Of a stretch of DNA of 64,000 nt, positions 8,929 through 17,094 are shown piece by piece. The stretch's first letter is position 1. Each line of letters opens with the position of its first letter. The stretch lies in assembly GCA_965226915.1 (NCBI GenBank), contig CBDDEJ010000008.1, positions 310,001 through 374,000 of the forward strand. The letters run 5' to 3'. A program made the translations under genes and the position numbers. Source of the DNA: Io17-Chloro-G2 sp965226915 (lineage in GTDB: Bacteria; Chloroflexota; Dehalococcoidia; Lucifugimonadales; UBA3495). Under the pieces are notes generated by a model that worked only from the letters and a program-made list of their open reading frames with translations, did not search any database and was not told the origin of the DNA.

Positions 8929-9120
8929 TCACCCGCCCCCCAGGACCAGGACCACTTTGCAGCGGCCGCACCTCGCCAGACGCTGCCCGGGCTTGGGCTG
9001 GCCATCGCCGGCGGTGGCAGGCGCGGGAGGCACGGTCGCCTTGTCGAGGGCCGTGATCTCCTCCCTGGTAAGCCTCTCGCTGGGCTTGGACCGGCCCAGC
9101 AGCGAGTTTCTGTTGGTCAT
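8929..9120 (-). CDS. Small hypothetical protein
   Basis: A 63-aa frame starting MTNRNSLLGRSKPSERLTRE, ending in LARCGRCKVVLVLGGG with a CxxC pair. It ends 40 bp upstream of the DnaA-N-like gene on the same strand, suggesting an operon. A weak AGGGAGA lies upstream, but rather far. No family recognised; it could be spurious. Confidence 0.35.
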   Translation of the reverse strand: MTNRNSLLGRSKPSERLTREEITALDKATVPPAPATAGDGQPKPGQRLARCGRCKVVLVLGGG

Positions 9121-9272
9121 GTTCCCACTTGTCTCAGTCTCCCTGGTTTGCTTCGCACAATCCGCTGTTGCGTCCATGTTCCCGTACCCGCCTTCAGGGC
9201 GTTCCGCACCGTGTTTTCGTTGACCTCGCCGTCAGGTCCTGGACCATGCCGACGCATCTGCTTCGCTTTCTT

Positions 9273-9520
9273 CTAAGAAGTCTGTAAGTCCTCAAGATTC
9301 ACAGCTTCCTGTTCCTGCCGCCGCCGTTGCACCGTGGTGCGCGATACTCCGAAGATCCTGCCCCGCCGCGGGCCTGGACGGTGAGCTGGATCATCTCGGT
9401 GAAGCTGACCTGGTGGCTCTGCCGGCACTGGGGGTGATCCCGTTGGAGGAGACCTGTTTTCTGGCCGCGGTGGCGGCAGGTTCCGTTCAGGGACTGGGTA
9501 TCTTGCGACGAGGACTCCAT
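9273..9520 (-). pseudogene. Zinc-ribbon protein, degenerate paralogue
   Basis: The start, QSLNGTCRHRGQKTGLLQRD then HPQCRQSHQ, is clearly related to the protein at 25946 (QSLTGTCRHCGQKTGILQRI, HPECRRTHQ). The second cysteine of the first CxxC is replaced by Arg, so the metal site is broken. After QLTVQARGG the reading frame shifts by one: the continuation RIFGVSRTTVQRRRQEQEAV lies in the neighbouring frame. Both signs point to a decayed gene. Confidence 0.6.
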
Positions 9521-9580
9521 AACGGTTTCCAGGTTCGGGATCCGGCTGCATCCGAGTGCCTTGCAGTTCCAGTGGAGTAC

Positions 9581-10504
9581 TCAGTTGAGAAGGAACTGCT
9601 CCGGGTCCTGGCCGCATTCCTTGGCGAGTTTTATAGATGCCCTCTGACAGCCGCCCCTGCTGAGGTTCACGAGCACTCGGAGATTGGAATCCAGGATTTT
9701 CTTGTAATGGTTCTGGTCTTCGTCGTTGGTCCCGCTGTCCACTTCGACTAGGTTCCTTTTTTTCCCCGACGCGATGGGTGCTAGTCCTGGAACCAGATGT
9801 TTGTTCTTGTAGAGCCACTCAGCGGTCTCAGTCACCATCTGGCGGGCCGTTGCCAGTTCCCGTTCTGTACGGTCGGGGAACCTTATCCTCGTCGGAGTCC
9901 GACCCTGGTTCGAGAACTTGAAGTCTGAAAGTTTGGTCCATCCTTCCTCTGGCGGAGCGGGTGGCGGCGGATCTTCGGTTTTGTCGCCCAAAGGGCTAGG
10001 CGCCTGGATGGGGTCAGTGGTCAGCATGTTGGGCTTCCACAGAAGCATGAATTTGAGGGCGGTTCCAGCTATCGGGTCATTCACTATGCTGGCTTTGAGG
10101 ATGCACTTGTCCTCTAGGGGTTTCTGCTTGAAGACGTCGTAGATCTCCCAGTGGTCACCGTCGGTCAGGCCGCAGTATGGGATTCCAACGATGTTCGCGT
10201 AGGTGACCATCTGAGTACGGTTAGGTTCCAGACGTTCCCCCAACTTCTTGGCTTCCAGAGCCAAGATGGGGCGTCCCTCCTCCGTCATGAGGGCGTAGTC
10301 TGCCCATCCGGTGCTGACCTTGTATTCGTGGACGACTGCTGTGGGGTCCTCGGTGTCCCACCCCAGAACGTCCAGAAAGGGATCTATCGCAGACCTGCGA
10401 GTCCTGGTTTCGTTTTCCTTGAGCAGGGCTCCGTGGTGGCCAATTCGGTCACGGATCCCCTCCAGCGCATCTATCAGGGGTTCTAGGAGTTTCGTTGCAG
10501 CCAT
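9581..10504 (-). CDS. HsdR-N / PD-(D/E)XK nuclease-like protein
   Basis: A 307-aa protein whose first ~140 residues form a type I restriction R-subunit N-terminal domain (HSDR_N). It shows WADYALMTEEGRPILALEAK with the catalytic D69...E84-x-K86 arrangement, then YANIVGIPYCGLTDGDHWEIY. No helicase domain follows; the rest is a proline-rich linker and an unrecognised C-terminal domain (~190-307). GGAGG lies upstream of the ATG, which overlaps the stop of the preceding small gene (TGATG), so the two are translationally coupled. It probably acts as a DNA-cleaving or DNA-binding accessory protein, perhaps defence-related. No hsdM or hsdS is present. Confidence 0.8.
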   Translation of the reverse strand: MAATKLLEPLIDALEGIRDRIGHHGALLKENETRTRRSAIDPFLDVLGWDTEDPTAVVHEYKVSTGWADYALMTEEGRPILALEAKKLGERLEPNRTQMVTYANIVGIPYCGLTDGDHWEIYDVFKQKPLEDKCILKASIVNDPIAGTALKFMLLWKPNMLTTDPIQAPSPLGDKTEDPPPPAPPEEGWTKLSDFKFSNQGRTPTRIRFPDRTERELATARQMVTETAEWLYKNKHLVPGLAPIASGKKRNLVEVDSGTNDEDQNHYKKILDSNLRVLVNLSRGGCQRASIKLAKECGQDPEQFLLN

Positions 10505-10731
10505 CACTGGCCTCCGTTGGTTGTTGTCGCTCTGCTATCTATGTGCACACGGTGTGGGGGGTCGGTCTGCAGCCTCGGTGTATGAAGCCGGGTCTCCGGC
10601 GCCGGAAGCTTGTTGACTAGGAAGTTCCCAGCCCGTTGGTATCCGCGCCCTGCCTCCTGATTTTCTTCCGGGGGCGCCGGGGTTACATTGGCGACTGCCC
10701 TCTTCTTTTTGGTGAGTAGCCGTCTTGCCAT
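10504..10731 (-). CDS. Small basic hypothetical protein upstream of HsdR-N gene
   Basis: A 75-aa, strongly basic protein beginning MARRLLTKKKRAVANVTPAP. AGGGAG sits just before the ATG, and the stop overlaps the next start (TGATG), good evidence that it is translated. No domain recognised; it may be a DNA-binding or antitoxin-like partner of the HsdR-N protein. Confidence 0.5.
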   Translation of the reverse strand: MARRLLTKKKRAVANVTPAPPEENQEAGRGYQRAGNFLVNKLPAPETRLHTPRLQTDPPHRVHIDSRATTTNGGQ

Positions 10732-10805
10732 GCTCCCTGTTGGCCTTGTTGTCCAGGGTTTCGTGGGCCAGCCGTCGGCGTTGACACACCCAGCCCCCCC
10801 AACCG

Positions 10806-11366
10806 CTACCTGTCCACCTGCTGGATGGTCCAACGGCTGACCTCCAGGAGCTTGGCCAGTTCCCGCTGGCTCACTCCCTTCGACCGCTCTGCCCGGATGT
10901 ACTCCCGTTGCCGCTCGTTCAGGCTCGGCCGCCGGCCAGGGACCCGCCCCTCGGCCCGCGCCTTCGCCTGCCCCGCGACCGAGCGCTCCCTGATCGAGTT
11001 CCGCCACCACTCGCTGAAGGCGAGCACCATCTGGAGCTGGAGCTTGCCGGTGGCCGTCGAGGTGTCGAAGTCCTCCGACAGGGACCGGAACTCAACTCCC
11101 GCATGATGCAGGCCCTCGATCACCTGCAGCCCGTAGGTCAGGCCTCTGGAGAGCCGGTCAATGTGGGTGACCACCAGGGTGTCCCCCTCGACCACCAGGT
11201 CCAGCAGTTCGAGGAGGCCGCCGCGGTCGTTCCTGGCCCCGCTGGCCTCCTCGGCTCGAATATTGCCCATGGAGCAGCCGGCGCGGACCAGCCGCTCCAC
11301 CTGCAGGTCCAGATTCTTGTCCTCGGGCTCCCTGATCGAGACCCTGGCATAGCCGTACACCGTCAT
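10806..11366 (-). CDS. Serine recombinase (resolvase/invertase family)
   Basis: A 186-aa small serine recombinase. The N-terminus YGYARVSIRE carries the nucleophile Ser10; LVVTHIDRLSRGL and the E-helix region FSEWWRNSIRERSVAGQAKA are conserved, and a C-terminal helix-turn-helix follows (SQRELAKLLEVSRWTIQQV). Length is normal for Tn3/invertase-type enzymes. A cluster of GTTTmCAGCC repeats lies 60-140 bp upstream of the start and may be its binding site. Probably the resolution or inversion enzyme of a mobile element. Confidence 0.9.
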   Translation of the reverse strand: MTVYGYARVSIREPEDKNLDLQVERLVRAGCSMGNIRAEEASGARNDRGGLLELLDLVVEGDTLVVTHIDRLSRGLTYGLQVIEGLHHAGVEFRSLSEDFDTSTATGKLQLQMVLAFSEWWRNSIRERSVAGQAKARAEGRVPGRRPSLNERQREYIRAERSKGVSQRELAKLLEVSRWTIQQVDR

Positions 11367-11428
11367 CCTGCTCTACCCCTGGCTGGAATACCTGAAGTAT
11401 AGGATTCTGCCAAAGGTTCTGCAACTGG

Positions 11429-11502
11429 GGTTTCCAGCCGCCCCCTCAGCTACGGGAAGTGAGGGTTTACAGCCAGGGCTGTAAACAGGGCTGTTTCCAG
11501 CC
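11429..11502. promoter_or_regulatory. GTTT(A/C)CAGCC repeat cluster upstream of recombinase
   Basis: Direct copies begin near 11429 (GGTTTCCAGCC), 11464 (GGTTTACAGCC) and 11492 (TGTTTCCAGCC). The middle one forms a perfect 22-bp palindrome at 11465-11486 (two 10-bp arms around AG). Position upstream of a divergently reading serine recombinase suggests a res-type recombination site or operator. The rest of 11367-11676 shows only a hairpin near 11550-11576. Confidence 0.5.
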
Positions 11503-11676
11503 AGGCGCACGCTGAGTCCTGAGGCGGGTGGTCCCTCACGTCGGCTCAGGAAAAACAGGAGCCTTAAAACGGCTCCTATGCGGACGAATATTTGCCGGAA
11601 AGCCCGAAGCCCCACAGTCCGCTAAGTAAGGTTAGCAGTCAGATGTCCGGATCAGCCCGTTTGTTAGGCGCGGGCG

Positions 11677-12139
11677 ATGAACAAATCCACCACTCGGTCG
11701 AGCGCATTTACCAACTGGCTCGCGTATCTGGACCTGAGCGGCAATTTGGTGGAGCAATTCGATTTGCACCCTGAGATTGTTCGGGAGATTGTTCCGAATG
11801 AGGAAGGCGATGGTTTCACCAAGGGTTTCTACATCAATGTGCCGGAGTGTGTTCCTGCCGCCGTTCAGTACCACCTGTACGTGAACCTTCACGGCGTTTC
11901 CTATGTTGAGGGCGACTCCATCTTCAATGGCCTTGGTGAACGGCATCGACGTGCTCAACTCGTGGCTGAGTGGTTACAACCTCTTCCGACGGCCAAGCGA
12001 TATTTCGGCAATGTTCCTGACCGCCCTCGGCTTGGCGATGGCCGTGGCGACCATCATTCTCTTTGCTCGACGCCGGAGCTCCAACGTGAGAAGTTGGTTC
12101 AGCGAACCGGAGCTGCGCACGACCGAGGATGAAGATTGA
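11677..12139 (+). pseudogene. Membrane-anchored hypothetical protein, probably frameshifted
   Basis: Frame 1 from 11677 reads plausibly to DSIFNGL (~11930). A second frame from ~11930 then gives NGIDVLNSWLSGYNLFRR and one transmembrane helix, AMFLTALGLAMAVATIILFA, followed by an Arg-rich stop-transfer. Joining the two frames by a single-base change near 11930 gives one ~150-aa protein. It may be a decayed gene or a sequencing error; alternatively only the second frame, starting at 11903, is real. The next gene also encodes a membrane protein. No family recognised. Confidence 0.45.
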
Positions 12140-12199
12140 AGCAGAGAAGCGCACGGTCTCTGGTATCTTTGAAGGTGGGACGCCCGACAGGAAATGGTG

Positions 12200-12643
12200 A
12201 TGCTCTCGCTGGCACCGATCAACGAAGTCAAACTGGTGGCCCTCCTTGTCCTGCTTGCCGCTCCCCTGCTCACCGGGACCGTCACCGGGGCAGCCTTGGG
12301 TTGGCGTCGCGGTCGGCTCGGCAGACTGGCGGGCTCGGCCCTGGGCTTGAGTGTTGGAGTGCTGGCGGTTGTGGTCGTCGTCGCTATGATGGAAGAACCG
12401 GACCAGCCGGAAATGGTCTTGATCGGGCCCGCGGATGCTGGTGCTCTCGCGCCGGGAGACCCCGGCGTGGAGGTCAAGTACACGATAACCGTCAATGGAC
12501 CGCTGTACGGGGAGGTAACGCTGATTTGGGCGTTGCTGTACCCGATCCGCGTCGGAGCGGTTATTGTCTGCACCCGGTTCGCCACCGTCTCCCTGTGGTC
12601 GCTTATCCGGATGGGAGCACGGTTCGTCATACGGTCCCTGTAA
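12200..12643 (+). CDS. Hypothetical membrane protein
   Basis: A 147-aa protein with two clear N-terminal hydrophobic helices (LVALLVLLAAPLLTGTVTGA and SALGLSVGVLAVVVVVAM) split by an arginine-rich loop, then a soluble stretch and a hydrophobic C-terminal region. The ATG at 12200 is favoured because AGGAA lies 6 bp upstream. It lies 60 bp after the preceding membrane-protein frame in the same direction, so they are likely co-transcribed. Function unknown. Confidence 0.55.
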   Translation: MLSLAPINEVKLVALLVLLAAPLLTGTVTGAALGWRRGRLGRLAGSALGLSVGVLAVVVVVAMMEEPDQPEMVLIGPADAGALAPGDPGVEVKYTITVNGPLYGEVTLIWALLYPIRVGAVIVCTRFATVSLWSLIRMGARFVIRSL

Positions 12644-12958
12644 GCCCGGGTCCTGCATCCGGGCAATTTCCACTTAGAAGACCTCCAGACGGTCGCTGTA
12701 CACCTCGCATGAAAGCTGCGCTCAGCGCTGGAGCTGTTACATAACGAAGATCGCCGAACGCTACGAACGGAGGTCTTTGGGCATCAGGTCCAACTTGGTC
12801 TTTTCGGAGTGGGAGCGCATCTTCGTCAACCCCTTGTCGACCACGCGCCAGTGTGTGGTCCCAAAACGCCACCATGGGCCACCTACGGTGCTCTGTGGCA
12901 GCAATGATGGCCTTGCTGCGGCGAAAGGGTATGCTGCTCCCCCAACCTATGTTGTCTG
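12644..12958. other. Intergenic, no supported gene
   Basis: Short overlapping frames exist on both strands but lack ribosome-binding sites or family resemblance. No hairpin or repeat stands out. Confidence 0.4.
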
Positions 12959-13294
12959 CTAGTTAAAGTTTTGGGTCGGTATCAGGATGCTACTGTCCGA
13001 TCTCCTGGTGGTATTGGCCAGCCGCCGTCCGGTGAGCGTCGCCAGTCGCTCATCCACCAGCACACCAGTCCTGAGATTGTGCTCCCGCAGTTCGGGTTTC
13101 TTCATGCGAAACCCGCTTCGCCCCTGGGTTCCCTTCACGCGATTGCAGTAGGAGCACAGCAGCTGCCAGTTCCGCATCTGGTGATCACCATCGTCTCTCA
13201 GCGCTAGGATGTGATCCACCTCGAAGCGCAGGTAGTGTGGTAGGTGGATGCCGCAGCCTGGGCAGACGCCCCGCTGGACGGCGTAGAGACACAT
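12959..13294 (-). CDS. HNH endonuclease domain protein (probably 5'-truncated)
   Basis: A 111-aa frame with a classical HNH/zinc core: CPGCG near residue 12, EVDHILALRDDGDH with the catalytic His, and WQLLCSYCNRVKGTQG. HNH proteins cut or nick DNA with a single metal ion. The same frame is open upstream of this Met back to at least 13384, reading SGRREAGRQAVNDAKPDEVR before it. That resembles the linker of larger methylase-HNH fusions, so this may be the surviving C-terminus of a bigger gene cut off by the integrase remnant. There is no clear Shine-Dalgarno at this ATG. Confidence 0.7.
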   Translation of the reverse strand: MCLYAVQRGVCPGCGIHLPHYLRFEVDHILALRDDGDHQMRNWQLLCSYCNRVKGTQGRSGFRMKKPELREHNLRTGVLVDERLATLTGRRLANTTRRSDSSILIPTQNFN

Positions 13295-13397
13295 CCGAAC
13301 CTCGTCGGGCTTGGCGTCGTTGACTGCCTGCCGCCCGGCTTCGCGGCGGCCGCTTATCGTGCGGCTGGTTTGAGCATATGTCAGCGTCGTGGCATCC

Positions 13398-14135
13398 TCA
13401 GTGTAACCACTTCAGCGCCTCCCCCGACGCCTCGCCCCGGGTGTGCCGGGCCACCATGTCTCCGTGCTTTCACCGGCCCTGGCGCTGCACCGCCGCGTTG
13501 GGCGCCCCTGCCGCCACCATCCTCCGTGCCATTCCGATGCGGCCGCTGTGGCCGGAGAAACCGTCGCCCAGGCCGGCAGCCCTGGCTGAGGCACGTATCC
13601 GGCAAGCCAGGGCCTCGCCGGTCAGGCCGAACACCGGAGCCGTGGGGTCGGCGTCGTTCGGCTGAATCTCGCGCAGCGCCCTGGCGGTGGTCTCGGTCAC
13701 TGCCACGGTCAGGGGTTCAATTTGGTTCTTTCCCTTCTCGATGGTGATGCGGCCCGTGCCGTCTGCCCAGAACTCAACGTCTCCCCAGGTCAAAGCCGCG
13801 GCCTCTGATCTTCTCAGCCCGCCGTCGGACATGACACCGACGATGGCCACGTCGATGGCGCCCCGGGCCTGTGCCGCCTCTGCGGACTCCATGCGTCCCC
13901 CGCGTCCGCGCCTGGGAAGCCGGGCAGTCTCCCGGATCCGGGCCAGGGCTGGTCCGGTGAGTGCGTCCGCCTGTTTGGGCGCTGGCGCCACATTGCGCCA
14001 ACCCTTGGTCATTTCGGCCACGACCGGATGGCGGGCCGGGTTATTCGCTTTGGCGATCCCCGCGGCGGCATGGGCGTGGGAGATGGCGGCTCGGGCCTGA
14101 TTTATGGTGGCGATGGTCTTGCCGGCCGCCGCTAG
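13398..14135 (-). pseudogene. Tyrosine recombinase (phage integrase), inactivated
   Basis: In one frame: an N-terminal core-binding segment upstream of 14021 (KTIATINQARAAISHAHAAA), then GLRRSEAAALTWGDV with catalytic Arg I and HSGRIGMARRM (HxxR box). In QGR*KHGDMVARHTRGEAS a TGA replaces the expected Trp codon of QGRW. The catalytic Tyr position in the usual MVARYTR reads His. The frame then continues to LKWLH and a normal stop at 13398. Two independent lesions make this enzyme dead. No obvious att site was found at its ends. Confidence 0.8.
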
Positions 14136-14220
14136 GTGGCCTAGAAATCTGGCCGGAAAGTGGTCTGAGCCAAGTGAGCGGCTCGGTCTTCAGGGCAGTG
14201 GAGCCCGCCTTTCGGATCGC

Positions 14221-14749
14221 TCATGGGGTGGTCCGACGGAATCTTGCGACCGATAGCATGATCAAGAAGGCGACCGCAAGGACTCCTATGCTGGTGGCAG
14301 CTTCGGTATTGGTAGTGAAATCGCTGCAAAAGGTCCGGGTGACACCGCGGCCTGCGGAAATGCTGGATTCTCCGGGGGCGATGGAGTCGGGAAGGGGCTC
14401 CCAGCGGGACTGTCCGTCCGTGCCTCTGGTCTGTGCCCAACACCGGTCCTTCGCGTCCTGCGCAAACAGGACTGTATAGAAACCGAAGCCTACCGTAGCG
14501 GCAATCAACAGCCCCGCGGCCGACGATCAATTTTTTGTTCTCCTCCAGCTCGTGACATGCCTTGTGGATGTCGGATTCCGACACGTCGAGCCTTTTAGCG
14601 AGGTTCGCGGCAGAGGCCCACGGCTGCTGCGCCAGAACCACGAGGATTCGCTCCTCCAGGGGGAACGGTTCAAGCGCCGCATCCTCCGGTCGTCCCTCGG
14701 CATGGGGACGAAGGGTTAGGAATGCGGTTGGGTGCTGCATGGTCGTCAC
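14221..14749 (-). pseudogene. Winged-helix / transmembrane protein, frameshifted
   Basis: The first ~70 residues (RILVVLAQQPWASAANLAKR then LDVSESDIHKACHELEENKK) are a winged-helix domain related to the start of the protein at 21242. Removing one base near the GGGG run at about 14510 joins this to a second frame: LLIAATVGFGFYTVLF (TM1), a soluble stretch, and IGVLAVAFLIMLSVARF (TM2). The resulting ~175-aa DNA-binding/membrane protein is coherent. As written the gene is broken; a homopolymer sequencing error is equally possible. Confidence 0.55.
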
Positions 14750-14780
14750 CTCCGGACCAACTCCCTACATCTAGTGTAAC

Positions 14781-14820
14781 TGTCAACGCCGACGGAAACT
14801 TGACCCAGTGTCGCCGACGG
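14781..14820. repeat. Short direct repeats resembling an IS21-type end
   Basis: TGTCAACGCCGACGGAAACTTGACCC is followed by a second CGCCGACGG 20 bp on. TGTCA...TTGACCC with repeated internal units is typical of IS21-family termini, and an istB remnant occurs at 23945. Only weak support. Confidence 0.3.
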
Positions 14821-14877
14821 GGTTTGCGTTAGCAGCTACTCGTTCATTCCTCCTTCGCTGGGTGAACCGGTTTCGGA

Positions 14878-16179
14878 TTATCCACCGCAGTCTACTTCTG
14901 CTTCCATCATCCGCTTCCGGATGCGGTCCCGAGAGGACTGATGCTCCGTGGCGCCGATGAAGGTGCAGCCCTGCTTCCTCGCCCCCAGCGCCGTGCCGGC
15001 CCGATCCAGCATCATCGGGTCGCAGACCGTCTGTCCGGACCGGCACAACTTCTTGACGATCAAGTCCATGGTGGTCTCGTTCCGGTCGAGGCCTGCGGGC
15101 AACTCCTCCGGCGGGGGAACTGTGATCAGGTCGTCCACACCGGCGGGCTGGAAGGCGGGCTTGCCGTAGACGAGCAGGGGCTTGCGGCGGAGGTCCAGGA
15201 AGTACGGGCGCCCGGAACGATCCGGCGGCCCCTGGGAGAGGACGTCCTGCTCCATAATCCACCTGATCCCCTCGTGCTCCAGATGCGCCAGCATCCGGGG
15301 CAGAAGCATGCCGTTACCCAGCACTGCCATGAAGCCGGAGGGCTTCAGGGCGTGGGCTGCGAGAGCCGCCAGGTCGGAGTACATGAACAGCTTGTCCTCG
15401 GCCTGAGGAGGATGGGTGATGATGGCGTCGACGGTGTTGGCCGGGACCAGCCGGAGTATGTCGGCGATCTGCGCCACGTGCAGGGTCATGGTCTCATCCA
15501 ATGGCTGCGCCAGCATGTCCGCCAGGGCCGCCGCCTCCACCGCCTCGGCCATCTCCCGCTCAACCCGCTCCACCGCCCGGCTGACGGTCCGGACTTCCTT
15601 GCTCATCACCAGCTCCACCGCCCTCTCCTGCACCACGGCCGGGCGGGATATCACCCGGGCGGCGTCCGTCCCCTTGATCTTCCACTCCCTCACCGCCTGC
15701 TGCAACGCCGGCACGGCCTTGCTGTTCTCTGACAGGACCTGGGCGAAATAGTTGATGAGCCGGACGCTTACTCCGAACCGTTCGGCCATGGCGGCCCGGG
15801 TTTTATTCTGCAAATTTGCAGAATTTTGGTCCTCATCCCGGGGCCTCCCCCGGGTGGACCACTCTGAGGCCATCCAGGCTGCCCGCCCCCGCGCGTTGTT
15901 GTCCATTTCCAGGAAAGGAATAGCCGCTGCGGCAAGAGCCTCGGTCGGGTCCGCATCGTCGGCCAATTGTTCGAACCGGGGCTCCACGCCAGCCTCTTTG
16001 TAGGCCTTCAGGAGTGCCACTCCGAAAATGATCTCCTCCCTCCAGACGATGACGGCAGGACGGAAACTATGCTGGGCAATCCGGACCACCAGGGCGGCAT
16101 GCTGCGCCGGGGACAACGGTGGGAACGACTCCGCCAACGGACCGATGGGATAGGGGTATTCCTTCAGGTTGTCCGTCAT
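14878..16179 (-). CDS. ParB-like / DNA methylase-like protein with degenerate catalytic motifs
   Basis: A 433-aa protein. Residues ~10-210 follow the ParB-like/DNA-methylase layout: LSPAQHAALVVRIAQHSFRP, the box usually reading I-DGRHRL that here reads IIFGVALLKAYKEAG, and helix-turn-helix AAMAERFGVSVRLINYFAQV. Residues ~240-430 resemble a beta-class methyltransferase. The expected D-PPY is THPP (VDAIITHPPQAEDK), and the expected DPF-G-GTT is DPMMLDRAGTALGARKQGC. The ORF is intact, with GGAGG before the ATG, so it may be kept as a DNA-binding regulator rather than an enzyme. Active-site loss is inferred from motifs only. Confidence 0.7.
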   Translation of the reverse strand: MTDNLKEYPYPIGPLAESFPPLSPAQHAALVVRIAQHSFRPAVIVWREEIIFGVALLKAYKEAGVEPRFEQLADDADPTEALAAAAIPFLEMDNNARGRAAWMASEWSTRGRPRDEDQNSANLQNKTRAAMAERFGVSVRLINYFAQVLSENSKAVPALQQAVREWKIKGTDAARVISRPAVVQERAVELVMSKEVRTVSRAVERVEREMAEAVEAAALADMLAQPLDETMTLHVAQIADILRLVPANTVDAIITHPPQAEDKLFMYSDLAALAAHALKPSGFMAVLGNGMLLPRMLAHLEHEGIRWIMEQDVLSQGPPDRSGRPYFLDLRRKPLLVYGKPAFQPAGVDDLITVPPPEELPAGLDRNETTMDLIVKKLCRSGQTVCDPMMLDRAGTALGARKQGCTFIGATEHQSSRDRIRKRMMEAEVDCGG

Positions 16180-16390
16180 GGGACACCTCCTCAAAAATGT
16201 GGCGCCCATATTGTGGACTGGAACTTGCACCCCATTGTTTGTCACGACGGGCATGGTCGACCGGGGGTTCTTCGGGAGGTCGGATGGACTGAGAAATGCT
16301 GGTCTTCGGTCGTTCGGCGGAAGTTGTGGAGGGTCTTCTGGGGCAGGTGGGTCTCCTCGATGTCTAGCCGCAGGGCGTGGTGCCAGAGCA
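16180..16390. other. Intergenic upstream of ParB/methylase-like gene
   Basis: No gene supported. It holds the Shine-Dalgarno of the minus-strand gene at its left edge and otherwise unrecognised sequence. Confidence 0.35.
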
Positions 16391-16423
16391 GAGCCTGCCC
16401 TGAGCTTGCCGAAGGGTTGAACT
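16391..16423. repeat. Dispersed intergenic repeat (FGKLRAG type)
   Basis: GAGCCTGCCCTGAGCTTGCC followed by GAAGGGTTGAACT is the widespread bacterial intergenic repeat that translates on the other strand as FGKLRAGSA. It is common between genes of many Chloroflexota and other phyla. Function unknown. Confidence 0.6.
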
Positions 16424-16546
16424 CTAGTTGTTCCAGAGCTCGCAGCGCCCACGACCTTTTATTACATTATCCCCACCTTGCCCCAGGCTGGCGAGGGGTT
16501 TTTACGAACAAATCAAACTTGGCCTTCAATTTCCTGCCATAATTAC

Positions 16547-16595
16547 TTGACAACTTTGTAAGTGTGTAATATTGTAATTGCAAATATATATTACA
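16547..16595 (+). promoter_or_regulatory. Promoter with overlapping inverted-repeat operator
   Basis: TTGACA at 16547-16552 pairs with TATTGT at 16570 (17-bp spacer) or TAATAT at 16567. An inverted repeat, TGTAATAT (16565-16572) and ATATTACA (16588-16595), overlaps the -10 region. The next gene encodes a ribbon-helix-helix protein, so autoregulation at this palindrome is likely. Confidence 0.5.
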
Positions 16596-16634
16596 GCATT
16601 GTCGTCTTACCAAGTTAACTTAGGAGGTGGCGTT

Positions 16635-17051
16635 ATGGCACAAGATAATTTTCCCGGGTCCGGAGAACGGGTGATTCGGGGAGTGGAAGCGATGGGCAAA
16701 GGCCTGTCCGAAGTGGGCCGGGGCGTTCGCGACGCGGCAGCCACCGGCGTGGAAAACGTCCGGGAAACCGTGCGCAACCGGATGCCCACCGAGCGCCAGG
16801 TCCGGGACAACGTGGTTATGGTGCGCGTGGACAAGGATAGCCTGGACCGTATGGACGACCTGATTGAGGCCGGTGTGGTTGGCAGCCGCTCCGAGGCCGC
16901 CAACTACCTGATAACCGAAGGCATAAAGTCGCGCCAGCACTTCTTCGACGTGGTGGCATCCAAGGTGGCGGAGATAAGGCAGGCCAAGGAGGAGTTGCGG
17001 CGCCTAACGATCGAAGAAGAAGAAGAAGAAGAAGAAGTGCCCCAGGATTAG
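16635..17051 (+). CDS. Ribbon-helix-helix DNA-binding protein
   Basis: A 138-aa protein. Residues ~60-105 form an RHH fold: strand NVVMVRVDKDSLDRMDDLIE, then AGVVGSRSEAANYLITEGIK. It ends in an acidic tail of repeated glutamates (EEEEEEEE). The ATG follows GGAGG by 7 bp, and the promoter/operator upstream fits self-repression. It lies 43 bp before the zinc-finger membrane protein, with which it is probably co-transcribed. RHH proteins bind DNA as dimers; in such pairs they often control the downstream gene. Confidence 0.75.
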   Translation: MAQDNFPGSGERVIRGVEAMGKGLSEVGRGVRDAAATGVENVRETVRNRMPTERQVRDNVVMVRVDKDSLDRMDDLIEAGVVGSRSEAANYLITEGIKSRQHFFDVVASKVAEIRQAKEELRRLTIEEEEEEEEVPQD

Positions 17052-17094
17052 TTCTCCACCGGGCAGAATCCCACCACTTGCATAGGAGACCACA

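Noticed and set aside
11924..12673. 249-codon minus-strand ORF
   Set aside because: Arg/Gln/His-rich shadow of the plus-strand membrane-protein genes, with no ribosome site or family pattern.
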